Source: Paenibacillus sp. RUD330 (GTDB taxonomy: Bacteria > Bacillota > Bacilli > Paenibacillales > Paenibacillaceae). Taken from it: DNA of 64,000 nucleotides. Below, piece after piece: positions 43,208 to 52,562 of the stretch; positions within the stretch are counted from its first letter, which is position 1, and every line of letters begins with the position of its first letter. The notes below the pieces were generated by a model that saw only the letters and a program-made list of their open reading frames with translations, was not told where the DNA came from and searched no databases. Position numbers and translations under genes: made by a program. The stretch is taken from positions 1,986,501-2,050,500 of the forward strand of contig NZ_CP022655.2 of NCBI RefSeq assembly GCF_002243345.2, given 5' to 3'.

Positions 43208-44214
43208 TGGAAGGCACGCCCTCCTTTCTTCACGATCCAGAGGAAGAACGGCAGGCCGATCATGGCGACGATAGCCGTGATCGAGGTCTCGTACGGAGCG
43301 TTGATCGTGCGGCCGAGCGTATCGGCGACCAGCATCAGCGCTCCTCCTCCGACTGCCGATACCGGGATGACGAACCGGTAGTCGGGTCCGACGATCTTTC
43401 TCGCGATATGCGGCACGAGCAGCCCGAGGAACGCCAGGTTGCCTACGAGGGCGACCGACGCGCCGGCCAGGATGATGACGACGACATACAGCAGCATTTT
43501 GATCCGGGCGATGTTCTGGCCGAGCCCGGTCGCCACGTCTTCATTCAGGCTCATGATCGTCAGATGCCTGGAGAACAGCAGCGCCAGCAGGATGCCGGCG
43601 GCGATGAAAGGAGTAATGGCGCCCAGCTGCTTCCAGGTCGTGCCGATGACGCCGCCGGAGTTCCACAGGGACACTTGCTGCGAGATTTTGAAATAAAGGC
43701 CGACAGCTTCGGCGACCGCGTAGAGAAGCGCCGACACGGCCGCTCCCGCAAGCACGATGCGCAGAGGCGAGAAGCCGCCCTTCTGCACGGCTCCGATTCC
43801 GAAGACGACGAGCGCGCCGAAGGAGGCTCCGGCGAAGCAGCTCAGCATGATGCCGAAGTAGCCGGCCTGAGGGAACAAGGCGATCGTGATGGCCAGCATC
43901 GCGTTGGCTCCGGCCGTCAGTCCCAGCAGGCCCGGATCCGCGAGCGGATTGCGGGTCATGCCCTGCATGACGGCGCCGGATACGGCGAGCGCGGCTCCGA
44001 CGGCAAGCGCGGCCAGCTCGCGGGGAAGGCGGAATTCGCGGATGAGCAATATATTTTTGCTCGTTTCGCTGGAGGTCATGGCCAGCCACACTTCGCGGAA
44101 GCCGATGTCGGCCGCTCCGAGCAGCATCGAGGCGAGGAAGGCGGCGGCAAGGACTAGCAGGGAGGCGGCGAGCTTATACCCGAAGGGAAGCCTGCGGCGG
44201 ATTGGACTGGACAT
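43204..44214 (-). CDS. Iron-siderophore ABC transporter permease (FecCD family)
   Basis: The protein has 336 aa and the same fold as its partner. Markers are REFRLPRELAALAVGAALAV, NPLADPGLLGLTAGAN, FLGLLVPHIARKIVG and the C-terminal IVAMIGLPFFLWIV. It lies between the binding-protein gene (65-base gap) and the second permease (4-base overlap), under the Fur box at 45282. Confidence 0.9.
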   Translation of the reverse strand: MSSPIRRRLPFGYKLAASLLVLAAAFLASMLLGAADIGFREVWLAMTSSETSKNILLIREFRLPRELAALAVGAALAVSGAVMQGMTRNPLADPGLLGLTAGANAMLAITIALFPQAGYFGIMLSCFAGASFGALVVFGIGAVQKGGFSPLRIVLAGAAVSALLYAVAEAVGLYFKISQQVSLWNSGGVIGTTWKQLGAITPFIAAGILLALLFSRHLTIMSLNEDVATGLGQNIARIKMLLYVVVIILAGASVALVGNLAFLGLLVPHIARKIVGPDYRFVIPVSAVGGGALMLVADTLGRTINAPYETSITAIVAMIGLPFFLWIVKKGGRAFQ

Positions 44215-44279
44215 CGATGATCATCCCTTTACCCGAAATAGAGGAAAGGAACTCCAGATAGAGTTCCTTCCGGCATGGA

Positions 44280-45260
44280 TTAGCTTCCGAGAAAATGCTG
44301 CTTGAAGAATTCAAGCTGGTATTCGAGCGAAATCGGGTCGTTGAAGTAGAATTCCTTGGCGTTGGCTTCGAAGACCCGGTTGTTTTTGACGGCCGGAATG
44401 TTTTTGTACGTCTCGGATTCCTGGTAGGAGTTGTCCGTGTCCGGGTTTTTGCTGATGATCATATAGTCGCCGGCGAATTCCGGAAGCACCTCGATCGACA
44501 AGGCGTAATAGCCTTCCTTGAGCGCATTGTCGACGACCTTTTGCGGCATCTTCAGCTTCATTTCCTGGTAGAGGATCTCCGTTCCGCGTCCCCATGCGTC
44601 TCCGAATACGTAGATCTGCTTGTCGAAGTTCTCGGTGACCGAGACGGTCGCGTCCTCTCCGATCTTCGCGCGGATCTCTTCGCCGGCAGCCTTGGAGCGC
44701 GCTTTGAAGTCGTCGATCCAGGCCTGGGCTTCCTTCTCCTTGTTCAGCAGCTTGCCGATCTCCAGATGCTGGGTCAGGTAGTCGACCTTGTTGTAGGTGA
44801 ACGTGACGGTCGGAGCGATCTCCTTGAGCTTGTCGATGTTCTTGTCCGTAGACGCCGCGATGATGAGATCGGGGTTCAGCTCCACGATCTTCTCCAGGTT
44901 TTCGGTGCTGACTTCTTCAGCGCCGGCGATCTTGTCCTTGAAGCGGGGATTGTCCTTGGACCAGCTCTCCACGCCGACCAGGTTGACGCCGAGCGCAATC
45001 ACGTTGCCTGTGTAGGAGGCGAGGACGACGACCCGCTGCGGATTGGCGGGCACTTCGACGGGACCGTTCTCCGATTGATATGTAATCGTTCCTGTCGCTG
45101 CCGGCTCGGCGGTGTTTTCCGTTCCGGAGGCTGTGTTCTGCGCGGCTCCGGAGTTGGCGCTGCCTGTATTGGCGCTGCCGGCATTGTCCGAGGTTGTGCT
45201 GCCGCAAGCGCTCAGAAGAAGGACCAAGGCCAGCAGGGCAGGAACTAGAAGCTTTTTCAA
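44280..45260 (-). CDS. Iron-siderophore binding lipoprotein
   Basis: The protein has 326 aa. The lipobox LLSACG places the lipidated Cys at 19, followed by a Ser/Asn/Gly/Thr-rich linker of about 40 residues. The class III binding-protein fold is shown by NPQRVVVLASYTGNVIALGV, ELNPDLIIAAS and the long backbone helix. It resembles FhuD/YxeB-type hydroxamate receptors more than heme or B12 ones, but the ligand is not certain. A perfect Fur box lies 21 bases upstream of the start. Energising likely uses a shared YusV/FhuC-type ATPase encoded elsewhere. Confidence 0.85.
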   Translation of the reverse strand: MKKLLVPALLALVLLLSACGSTTSDNAGSANTGSANSGAAQNTASGTENTAEPAATGTITYQSENGPVEVPANPQRVVVLASYTGNVIALGVNLVGVESWSKDNPRFKDKIAGAEEVSTENLEKIVELNPDLIIAASTDKNIDKLKEIAPTVTFTYNKVDYLTQHLEIGKLLNKEKEAQAWIDDFKARSKAAGEEIRAKIGEDATVSVTENFDKQIYVFGDAWGRGTEILYQEMKLKMPQKVVDNALKEGYYALSIEVLPEFAGDYMIISKNPDTDNSYQESETYKNIPAVKNNRVFEANAKEFYFNDPISLEYQLEFFKQHFLGS

Positions 45261-45281
45261 AGATGAACTCCCCTTTTTAAT

Positions 45282-45296
45282 TGATAATGATTATCA
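45282..45296 (-). promoter_or_regulatory. Perfect 7-1-7 Fur box
   Basis: TGATAAT-G-ATTATCA is an exact match to the minimal Bacillus Fur recognition site. It lies immediately upstream of the siderophore-binding-protein gene and should repress the operon when iron is plentiful. Confidence 0.9.
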
Positions 45297-45407
45297 GTAT
45301 TAGTTCGTTTCCCACTATAAATCGAGCGGAGGAGGTTGTCAATACAAAATAAGGAGGATAAAAAATCAATCGGGGCAGGACTGAAGTCCTTCTCCGGAAG
45401 TCCCAAC

Positions 45408-45461
45408 GTTAACAGGGAGTTAATGAAAATCCTCATGTTCGTTAACTTTCCTCTGCTAGGA
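45408..45461 (+). promoter_or_regulatory. Pho-box-like 11-bp-spaced repeats before the chemoreceptor
   Basis: TTAACA (45408-45413), TTAATG (45419-45424) and TTAACT (45441-45446) are in phase with an 11-bp period; only the third of four slots (45430-45435) does not match. TAGGAT at 45456-45461 is a possible -10. Four TTAACA-like hexamers with 5-base gaps, ending near the -10, is the PhoP site arrangement of Bacillus. Confidence 0.4.
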
Positions 45462-45507
45462 TAGAGGCTGAACTAGCATAAATTGGCATCATGCGGGGGC
45501 TGACGAG

Positions 45508-47250
45508 ATGAAGAAGATTAGCGCGGTGGCAAGGTCCATGAAAATGAAGCTGGCGGCAAGCTTCCTCTTTATTGCCCTCTTTTTCCTGGCGGCTGTCCTA
45601 TATCAGGACGGCATGCAGGGCGGCGTCAGAAATTCCATGACGCAGCTGAAGACGGAGATGGAGAAGCGGATCACGACGGCCAAGATCAATCAGTTCCTGC
45701 AGGAAATGAACGCGGCCGAGAGCCAGCTGAAGCAGACGAGCGACACGGATACGGCCAAGCCGTTCGGGACGATGAGCGCCGCCCTGCGCAAGGAGCTGGA
45801 CAAGCTGTCGTTTCCGGAAGGGGGGACGGCTGCGGAGGATCTCGCCAATCTGAGAAGAAAGGTCGGCGAATACGAGAAGGATTTCGCCGGCATGGTCGAG
45901 GCTCTCGACGATCCCGACATGGATCCGCTCGCCGTCCTCGACAAGGTCGATCAGCTCCATACGAAAGCGTCGGCGGAAAGCCAGAACATGCTCGACATCA
46001 CCTCGCGGCTGGGAGCGGCGGCAGACCGGAACGCGCGGTCGGCCCAGGAGCGGTCTTTCGAGCTGCTCAGCCAAACCTCGGACGCCGCCCTGTACGGACT
46101 CGGCATCGTCCTTCTGTTCACGGTTGTGGTCGCCTTCTTCCTGATCCGCTCGTTCGCCTCCTCGGTCAGCCGGCTGCAGAAGGCGGTCGCGGCGCTGGCG
46201 GCGGGAGATCTGCGCGTGCGGATCGATTCCCGCAGGCGGGACGAGCTGGGCGAGCTCAGCCGGCACTTCGACGACATGGTGTCCAAGGTGCGGAGCATGC
46301 TGGGCCAGACGCGCGGAGTGGCCGCCTCGATGACGGACTACTCCGAGTCCTTCCGCTCCTCTGCCGGCGTGACGGCCAAAGCCAACGAGGACATTCTCGT
46401 CTCCATCGGTGAGATATCCGCCGGGGCGCAGCAGCAGTCCGGATTGTCGGAGCACAGCGCCCTGCTTATCGGACGGCTGGAGCATGAGCTCGATGAGATG
46501 CTGGAGGCGATGGACGCCGTCATGTCGGCAAGGGAGCAGTCCGGAGCCGATATCGGCAGCGGGCTGTCGGCGATGGGAGAGCTGGGCGGCTCGGCGAAGC
46601 GCTCCGGCGAATCGATCGAGGGCATGTACAGGCAGCTCGATACGCTGAGCCGCCAGTCGGAGGAGATTACCGGCGTCACGCGGCTGATCGCGCAAATATC
46701 GGCGCAGACGCAAATTCTGGCCTTGAACGCCTCCATCGAAGCGGCTCAAGCCGGCGTCCATGGCAGAGGCTTCGCCGTCATCGCGGAGGAGGTCCGCCAG
46801 CTGGCATCCCAGACGAAGCAGTCGACCTTCCATATCGGCGGCTTGATCGAAAGGCTGCAGGAAGGGATGGCGAGCTTCCGGGAGTCGATGCTGGAGACGA
46901 AGCGCGGACTTGACGAGCAGGAAGGGCAGGTCGCGGTCACGCTCGACGCCTTTGAATCCATCAGCCGTTCCATGGAAGGCATCGGCACCCGCATCCATCA
47001 TGTCCACGGCCAGGTGCAGCGCACGCGCAGCAGCAACGAGGAGCTGGCCGATGCGGTGCGCAGCGTCGCCGCCATAGCCGGACAGACCGCAGCTGGAGTG
47101 GAGCGCATGAGCGCCTTGAGCACGGAGCAGCATGAGGCGATCCGGGGAATCGCCGGCCAGGCGGGAGATATCCACGACCTGTCGGGCCGTCTGTTCGGGG
47201 AGATCAGCGTCTTCGTCCTGGAAGACGAGGATTCCCATGCCCGGTCCTGA
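45508..47250 (+). CDS. Methyl-accepting chemotaxis protein
   Basis: The protein has 580 aa. TM1 is at about 12-32, an external helical ligand domain of about 160 residues follows (a four-helix-bundle type), TM2 is at about 193-215, then HAMP (about 216-268) and a long cytoplasmic coiled coil. The hairpin tip has [22 protein letters not shown] and [17 protein letters not shown], shortened here, which contact CheA and CheW. The ribosome site (GGGGG) is weak. It stands alone, divergent from the iron operon, and ends in a palindromic terminator. Confidence 0.9.
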   Translation: MKKISAVARSMKMKLAASFLFIALFFLAAVLYQDGMQGGVRNSMTQLKTEMEKRITTAKINQFLQEMNAAESQLKQTSDTDTAKPFGTMSAALRKELDKLSFPEGGTAAEDLANLRRKVGEYEKDFAGMVEALDDPDMDPLAVLDKVDQLHTKASAESQNMLDITSRLGAAADRNARSAQERSFELLSQTSDAALYGLGIVLLFTVVVAFFLIRSFASSVSRLQKAVAALAAGDLRVRIDSRRRDELGELSRHFDDMVSKVRSMLGQTRGVAASMTDYSESFRSSAGVTAKANEDILVSIGEISAGAQQQSGLSEHSALLIGRLEHELDEMLEAMDAVMSAREQSGADIGSGLSAMGELGGSAKRSGESIEGMYRQLDTLSRQSEEITGVTRLIAQISAQTQILALNASIEAAQAGVHGRGFAVIAEEVRQLASQTKQSTFHIGGLIERLQEGMASFRESMLETKRGLDEQEGQVAVTLDAFESISRSMEGIGTRIHHVHGQVQRTRSSNEELADAVRSVAAIAGQTAAGVERMSALSTEQHEAIRGIAGQAGDIHDLSGRLFGEISVFVLEDEDSHARS

Positions 47251-47290
47251 AAGAACAAAAAAACGCCTTCGCAGGCGTTTTTTTGTTCTT
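47251..47290. terminator. Bidirectional terminator between chemoreceptor and fabV
   Basis: A perfect 17-bp palindrome (47251-47267 with 47274-47290) has a GCC/GGC core flanked by A7 and T7. It should terminate both converging genes; the fabV stop codon lies at its edge. Confidence 0.9.
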
Positions 47291-48479
47291 ATCGGGCGCC
47301 TGGAATCTCGACCTGAGGGTCGACCTCCCGGTCGTAATCGACGCCTTCCGTCTCGAATCCGAACAGCTGGAAAAATTCGCGGCGGTAGCCTTCGAGATCC
47401 GTCAGGCTGTAGATGGAATCCGTGTCGACACGGTTCCAGACGGCATCGACTTCCTCCTGCACATCGGCTCGCAGCTCCCAGTCGTCGATGCGGATGCGGC
47501 CCTTCTCGTCGACCGGCGTGCCGGCCGGATGGTAGAGGCGGTCGGCGAACAGGCGGTGGGACTGCTGGATCGTATTCTCGTGCAGCCCTTTCTCCTTCAT
47601 GATCTTGTAGAGAGCCGAGACATAGAGGGGAACGACGGGTATCGCCGAGCTCGACTGCGTCACGAGCGCCTTGCTGACGGATACGTAAGCGCGTCCTCCG
47701 ATCGGGGAGAGCTGGTCGCCGAGGCGCAGCGCCGTTGCTTCCAGGTCGTCCTTGGCCTGGCCGATCGTGCCGTCGCGGTAGATGGCTTGCGTTATTTCGG
47801 AGCCGATGTAGGAATAGGCGATCGTCGCGGCTCCTTCGGCAAGCAGGCCGGCACCCTGAAGCCGGTCGATCCAGCGCTGCCAGTCGGCTCCGCCCATGAC
47901 GGCTACAGTCTGGGCGATGTCGTCGCCTTCGGCCGGCTCGATCGTCACATCGGTCACTTCGCCGGTGTGGAAGTTGACGGTCTTGTTGCTGTACGGGGCG
48001 CCGATCGGCTTCAGGACCGAGTTGAACGTCTCCCCCGTATCGGGATCGGTACGGCGGGGAGCCGCGACGCTGTAGACGACGAGATCGACCTGGCCGAATT
48101 CCTTGGCGACGACGTCAAGGACGCGGTCCTTGGTCTCGTCGGTGAAGGCGTCGCCCGTCACGCTGATGGACTTCAGGCCCGCTGCGGCCGCCTCGCGCTC
48201 GAATGCGGCGGAATTGTACCAGCCGGCGGACGCGGTGCGCTTGTCGGTAGCGGCGCTAGGGCGGAAGACGCCGATCGTGTCGGCGCCGGCTCCGAAGGCG
48301 GCGGCGATGCGGGCGGACAGGCCGTAGCCGGTCGAGGCGCCAAGCACGAGCACTCGCTTCGGCCCTTCCCATCTCGGCTGGCTTTTTATGTAGTCGATCT
48401 GCTCCTGGACCTGCTTGGCGCAGCCTTCCGGATGGGCTGTCGTGCAGATGAAGCCGCGGGTTCTTGGTTTGATGATCAT
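47289..48479 (-). CDS. fabV: Trans-2-enoyl-CoA/ACP reductase FabV
   Basis: The protein has 396 aa, the normal FabV length. The cofactor loop is LVLGASTGYGL (about 45-55). The active-site signature Tyr-x8-Lys is Tyr234 to Lys243, matching the known FabV spacing and unlike the shorter spacing of FabI. It catalyses the last step of fatty acid elongation, NADH-dependent reduction of the enoyl group. FabV proteins in other bacteria are insensitive to triclosan. The upstream region has GAGAGGAAGCG before the ATG. It is a single gene between two terminators. Confidence 0.9.
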   Translation of the reverse strand: MIIKPRTRGFICTTAHPEGCAKQVQEQIDYIKSQPRWEGPKRVLVLGASTGYGLSARIAAAFGAGADTIGVFRPSAATDKRTASAGWYNSAAFEREAAAAGLKSISVTGDAFTDETKDRVLDVVAKEFGQVDLVVYSVAAPRRTDPDTGETFNSVLKPIGAPYSNKTVNFHTGEVTDVTIEPAEGDDIAQTVAVMGGADWQRWIDRLQGAGLLAEGAATIAYSYIGSEITQAIYRDGTIGQAKDDLEATALRLGDQLSPIGGRAYVSVSKALVTQSSSAIPVVPLYVSALYKIMKEKGLHENTIQQSHRLFADRLYHPAGTPVDEKGRIRIDDWELRADVQEEVDAVWNRVDTDSIYSLTDLEGYRREFFQLFGFETEGVDYDREVDPQVEIPGAR

Positions 48480-48713
48480 GGAACGCTTCCTCTCTGTGCC
48501 GATAATGAATACGGTCTATATTTTAACGAGTTTGGCGCCAAAAGGGAAACAAAAGGGCTGAGGCCGTCATGACTTCCGTCAAGCAGGGGCATTCTAAGCA
48601 GGCTTCGCTGCCTGGCTGGCCGCCTGCCGGTCCGGCTGTCTGCAGGCCGTGCCGCTGTCGGGCTCCTGCCAGCGGAGCGGGCGCAGGTCCAGGCGAGAAA
48701 GGAGGCATCAGCC

Positions 48714-48860
48714 ATGTCGCGCAACAAAAAGCATTCGTTCGAAGACAAGCAGAAGGGATACGCGGAGCGGAGCAAGGAAGCCGAGAACAACCTTGCCGCT
48801 TCCACGAACGAGAACCGGAACCAGAAAGGCCATGTGCCGAACAGCCCTTCGACAGGCTGA
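48714..48860 (+). CDS. 48-aa hydrophilic protein of unknown function
   Basis: A strong AAAGGAGG lies 8 bases before ATG 48714. The 48-residue product is charged and rich in Lys, Glu, Asn and Ser, without hydrophobic segments (begins MSRNKKHSFEDKQKGY). It ends just before a strong terminator, so ribosome site, short frame and terminator form a full unit. The composition is like small spore or stress proteins, but I cannot assign a family. Confidence 0.55.
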   Translation: MSRNKKHSFEDKQKGYAERSKEAENNLAASTNENRNQKGHVPNSPSTG

Positions 48861-48885
48861 GCGGGCAAGCGCCGGGCGTGAAGGG

Positions 48886-48919
48886 AGCCGGACCGGGCGG
48901 AAGCCGGGTCCGGCTTTTT
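48886..48919 (+). terminator. Intrinsic terminator after the 48-aa gene
   Basis: AGCCGGACC (48886-48894) pairs perfectly with GGTCCGGCT (48907-48915), followed by TTTTT. It lies 25 bases past the stop. Confidence 0.85.
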
Positions 48920-48991
48920 GGCAGGTTTGACGGAGGCTCCCCAAGGTAAAGTATGATAGGCAGGCAGGAACGCCGAAAGGGGAGGATGCAG

Positions 48992-49741
48992 GTGAGATTC
49001 AAAGGAAAGACGGTCGTCGTGACCGGTGCCGGCTCCGGAATCGGACGGGCCGTCGCGCTCGGATACGCTGCGGAAGGCGCGGATGCCGTGCTTGTCGACC
49101 GGAATCGGGCTGGCGCCGATGAAACCGCGTCTCTGATCCAGGCAAGCGGGGGAAGCTGCTCGGCATGGACGGCCGACCTCGGCAAGCCTGAGGACATCGC
49201 CGCATTGTTCGCAGGCATCAAGGAGCGTTGCGGAAGAGCGGACATCCTGATCAACAATGCCGGCATCAGCGCCTTCAAGTCCATCTGGGAGCTGGAGGTG
49301 GAGGACTGGGACGAGGTGCTGAACAGCAATCTGCGGGGCACCTTCCTCTGCAGCCGCGCAGCGGCCCTCCTGATGAAGGAGAACGGCGGGGGAGGCTCCA
49401 TCGTCAATATGGCCTCCACGCGCGCATTCATGTCGGAGCCTTCCTCCGAAGCCTATGCCGCCTCCAAGGGAGGGATCCTGTCGCTGACCCACGCTTTGGC
49501 GCTGTCGCTGGGCGGGGAGGGCATCCGGGTCAACTCCGTCAGCCCGGGCTGGATCGAGACCGGCAGCACGGCCAAGCTGAGCGAAGCCGACCACAAGCAG
49601 CATCCGGCAGGACGGGTAGGACGTCCGGAGGATGTCGTCCGTGCCTGCTTCTACCTGACCGACCCGGACAACGATTTCGTCACGGGAACCAATGTGACGG
49701 TCGACGGGGGCATGACCCGCAAAATGATCTACATCGACTGA
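48992..49741 (+). CDS. Short-chain dehydrogenase/reductase
   Basis: The protein has 249 aa. GTG 48992 is chosen because AAAGGGGAGG abuts the ATG at 48986 but is well spaced for GTG; the protein then begins like other SDRs. The cofactor motif TGAGSGIGRA is at 11-20, NNAG at 88-91, Ser142, and Tyr155-x3-Lys159. Asp36 after the second strand points to NAD(H). The ending FVTGTNVTVDGGM is typical. The substrate is unknown. It is a single gene bounded by terminators. Confidence 0.85.
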   Translation: MRFKGKTVVVTGAGSGIGRAVALGYAAEGADAVLVDRNRAGADETASLIQASGGSCSAWTADLGKPEDIAALFAGIKERCGRADILINNAGISAFKSIWELEVEDWDEVLNSNLRGTFLCSRAAALLMKENGGGGSIVNMASTRAFMSEPSSEAYAASKGGILSLTHALALSLGGEGIRVNSVSPGWIETGSTAKLSEADHKQHPAGRVGRPEDVVRACFYLTDPDNDFVTGTNVTVDGGMTRKMIYID

Positions 49742-49750
49742 CATCGGCTG

Positions 49751-49812
49751 CAGCCGCCCTTCGATGATGCTCCGGCCGGATGCGGCTGAGCGTCATGAAG
49801 GGCGGCTGTTTT
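49751..49812 (+). terminator. Terminator after the SDR gene
   Basis: CAGCCGCCCTTC (49751-49762) pairs perfectly with GAAGGGCGGCTG (49797-49808) over a 34-base loop that can fold itself; TTTTCGTTTTT follows. Confidence 0.8.
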
Positions 49813-49908
49813 CGTTTTTCCAGGGGAGCCGCAGGCACGGGGAGGGAAGCGGCGGAGTCAAGGGCTTGAGCGCGGTCCGGGTCAGGATGGATAAAGTTTC
49901 CGCCAGAG

Positions 49909-49920
49909 GGATAATCTATC
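49909..49920 (+). promoter_or_regulatory. Shared 12-mer upstream of the germination operon
   Basis: GGATAATCTATC lies 19 bases before the gerA-type operon start and occurs again, identically, before the holin-like gene at 53772. It may be a common -10 region for a sporulation sigma factor. I do not see a clear matching -35. Confidence 0.4.
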
Positions 49921-49938
49921 CTCGAAAGAGGTGCGGAA

Positions 49939-51072
49939 ATGAAAAAAACCAATCTGTTCGGCCTTCTTCCGGCTGTCATGATCCAAATCCTGTCCGTCGG
50001 GCTGGTCAACCATGTCCTCATCGTCCCTCTTATTCTGCATGTTGCCAAGCGGGACAGCTGGATGTGCCCGCTAATCGGATGGGGCATAGCCATCCTGTGG
50101 ATCAGCTTTCCCGTATACGGCACGATGAAGCGGCTGAACGGATCCGTGAAGTCCATGCTGGAGAGGATGCTCGGCCGAGCCGGCTCCTGGACGCTCAAGC
50201 TGCCGCTTGCGCTGATGCTGTTCGGGATCGCGCTGAATACTCTCGTCGATACGATCTCGTGGTCGAAGACGACCTATCTGCCCAAGACGCCGACCTGGAT
50301 CATCACGAGCGCCATCATCATCATCGTCATGTACGCCGTAGGCACGGGCCTCAGGACGATCGCCTATGCCTCCGCCATCCTCCTACCCTTCGTCGTGCTT
50401 CTCGGAGACTTCGTCATGACGGCGAATCTGCCCCATAAGGACTATTCCTTTCTGAAGCCGCATCTGGAGCATGGCTGGACCCCTGTCTGGTACGGATCGC
50501 TGCTCACCGTCTGCGCGCTGGTGGAGTTCTACACGCTGGTCCTCTATCAGCATCATCTGAAGAAGAAATTCAAATGGATCCATCTGGTCGTGCTGATCAC
50601 GATCCTGTCGCTGCTGACGCTGGGGCCGCTGACGGGAGCGATCACCCAGTTCGGGCCGGTCGAAGCCGAAAAGATGAGATACCCGGCCTTTTCCCAGTGG
50701 AGGCTCGTCCAGATCGGCAAATTCATCGAGCATCTGGACTTCTTCGCGATCTACCAATGGATATCCGGAGCGATGATCCGGCTGTCGCTGTCGCTGTTCC
50801 TCATCGCCGATCTGATTTCCCTGCGCTCGAAAGGAAAGAAGTGGGGGTTCGCGATCTTCATCCTGGTCCTGTTCGTCCCCTTGTCCCAGATCATCAGCGA
50901 CAATATGGTGATGTACCGCAAAATCATGACGTACTACTTTCCCATCGCGGGGGCGGCCGTCGTCGCCATCAGCATGGTCATCTGGCTGCTGGCGGTATTG
51001 GATTCCCGCAGCCGCCACAAGAAATCCTCTGCGGCAGGAGTGCCGGCGGAGGGGAATGGAGGACCCCAATGA
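49939..51072 (+). CDS. Spore germination permease (GerAB/GerKB-type)
   Basis: The protein has 377 aa with about ten membrane helices, an amino acid/polyamine permease fold (starts FGLLPAVMIQILSVGLVNHV). It belongs to the B subunit of germinant receptors, which bind small nutrients in the spore inner membrane. GAAAGAGGTGCGG precedes the ATG. The next gene (A subunit) overlaps its stop by 4 bases, so the order is B-A-C. Expression in the forespore is expected from family knowledge. Confidence 0.85.
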   Translation: MKKTNLFGLLPAVMIQILSVGLVNHVLIVPLILHVAKRDSWMCPLIGWGIAILWISFPVYGTMKRLNGSVKSMLERMLGRAGSWTLKLPLALMLFGIALNTLVDTISWSKTTYLPKTPTWIITSAIIIIVMYAVGTGLRTIAYASAILLPFVVLLGDFVMTANLPHKDYSFLKPHLEHGWTPVWYGSLLTVCALVEFYTLVLYQHHLKKKFKWIHLVVLITILSLLTLGPLTGAITQFGPVEAEKMRYPAFSQWRLVQIGKFIEHLDFFAIYQWISGAMIRLSLSLFLIADLISLRSKGKKWGFAIFILVLFVPLSQIISDNMVMYRKIMTYYFPIAGAAVVAISMVIWLLAVLDSRSRHKKSSAAGVPAEGNGGPQ

Positions 51073-52562
51073 GCCAGCAGACCCAGAATAACGCCACCAC
51101 TCGCAGCAGGACGTCCTCATCGGCTGCCGAAGACGGGACCACCGGAGCTTCCGACTCGAGATGGACGCTGGAGCGGCTGCATGAGAAGCTTCAAGGCTGC
51201 CAGGATGTCGTCCATATCGAGACCAGCTTCATTCTCGAGAGCGGCGAGCACTGTCCGGCGACCTTGTTCTACTGCACCCAGATGGTGGATACGTCCTTGC
51301 TCCAGCAGTCTCTGCTGCCTGCCCTCCAGCAAGATGGAGGAAGGCTGCTGGACGGGTCCGACACCAGCCTCATGATGATCAGCGACGAGTCGGATGCGGG
51401 CCAGAACATTTTTGAAATGCTGTTCAGCGGCGCGGTCCTGATCGTACTGCCGGAAGGGGACCGAATCTACGCCTCCTTTATCGGAAATATTACGGAGCGG
51501 CAGCCCGACGAATCCGTCATGGAGGTGTCGCTCAAAGGTCCGCGGGACGGCTTCGTGGAGAGCATCAATGTGAACGTCAGCCTGGTCAGGCGCCGCCTCA
51601 AGACGCCGGACCTGCAGTGCGAGATCATGACGATCGGCTCCAGATCGGGAACCGAGGTCGCCTTCATGTACATGGCCAGCCTCGCGGACGAGGAGATGGT
51701 CGCCGAAGCGAAGCGCAGGCTGCGGGAAATCGCGGAGAACGTCGTGTCCATCGACAGCAGCACCCAGATCGAATCCCTGATGTCGGACAAGCGCTTCACC
51801 CTGTTCCCTTTGGTGACGTATACGGGCCGCCCCGACTATGCCGCCTCCTCGCTCCTGTCGGGGCGGTTCATCGTCATCGTCAACGGCAATCCCGCCGTCA
51901 TCATGGGACCGACCGACCTGGCTTTCCTCATCAAGTCTCCCGAGGATCTGCACATGCCGTACTTTTATGTGTCCCTGGAGAGAATGCTGCGCTTCGTCGG
52001 GCTGTTTTTCAGCATCTTCCTGCCGGGCTTCTGGATCGCGCTCTGCTCGTTCAATACCGACCAGATTCCGTTCAATCTGCTCGCGACCATCTCCACATCC
52101 CGGAACGGCCTGCCGGTCTCGACGACGATGGAAATGTTCCTCATGCTGCTCATGTTCGAGCTGTTCCGGGAAGCCGGCGTACGGCTGCCGCGGGCGGTCG
52201 GGCAGACCGTGTCGGTCGTCGGAGGCCTGATCGTCGGAAATGCCGCCATCGACGCGGGGCTCACTTCGCCTACGATGCTTGTCATCGCGGCGGTGACGGC
52301 GGTCTCGACGTTTGTCCTCGTCAACCAGACCCTCAACGGGACGGTCACGGTGCTGAGGCTCCTGGTGCTGGTGATGGTCTCGTTCATGGGCATGCTCGGC
52401 TTTTTCCTCTCGATGTTCGCCATCGTCATCCACCTGTGCTCGCTTGAATCGTTCGGAAGACCTTATATGGCTCCGCTGGCGTCGATGAGGTTCAGGCTCA
52501 TGCCGCAGGCGTTCCTGCAGCTGCCATGGGTCAAGCGGAGGAGAAAAGGAGGCCAATACTGA
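51069..52562 (+). CDS. Spore germination protein (GerAA/GerKA-type)
   Basis: The protein has 497 aa. A hydrophilic N-terminal domain of about 290 residues is followed by four to six membrane helices from about 305 (FVGLFFSIFLPGFWIALCSF). Family markers are SVSLKGPRDGFVESI-like (here EVSLKGPRDGFVESINVN), RRRLKTPDL and REAGVRLPRAVGQTVSVVGG. ATG 51069 overlaps the previous stop. It is the A subunit of the receptor, forming the ion-channel-like core according to current models. The Ser/Thr-rich N-terminus is longer than in some homologues. Confidence 0.9.
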   Translation: MSQQTQNNATTRSRTSSSAAEDGTTGASDSRWTLERLHEKLQGCQDVVHIETSFILESGEHCPATLFYCTQMVDTSLLQQSLLPALQQDGGRLLDGSDTSLMMISDESDAGQNIFEMLFSGAVLIVLPEGDRIYASFIGNITERQPDESVMEVSLKGPRDGFVESINVNVSLVRRRLKTPDLQCEIMTIGSRSGTEVAFMYMASLADEEMVAEAKRRLREIAENVVSIDSSTQIESLMSDKRFTLFPLVTYTGRPDYAASSLLSGRFIVIVNGNPAVIMGPTDLAFLIKSPEDLHMPYFYVSLERMLRFVGLFFSIFLPGFWIALCSFNTDQIPFNLLATISTSRNGLPVSTTMEMFLMLLMFELFREAGVRLPRAVGQTVSVVGGLIVGNAAIDAGLTSPTMLVIAAVTAVSTFVLVNQTLNGTVTVLRLLVLVMVSFMGMLGFFLSMFAIVIHLCSLESFGRPYMAPLASMRFRLMPQAFLQLPWVKRRRKGGQY

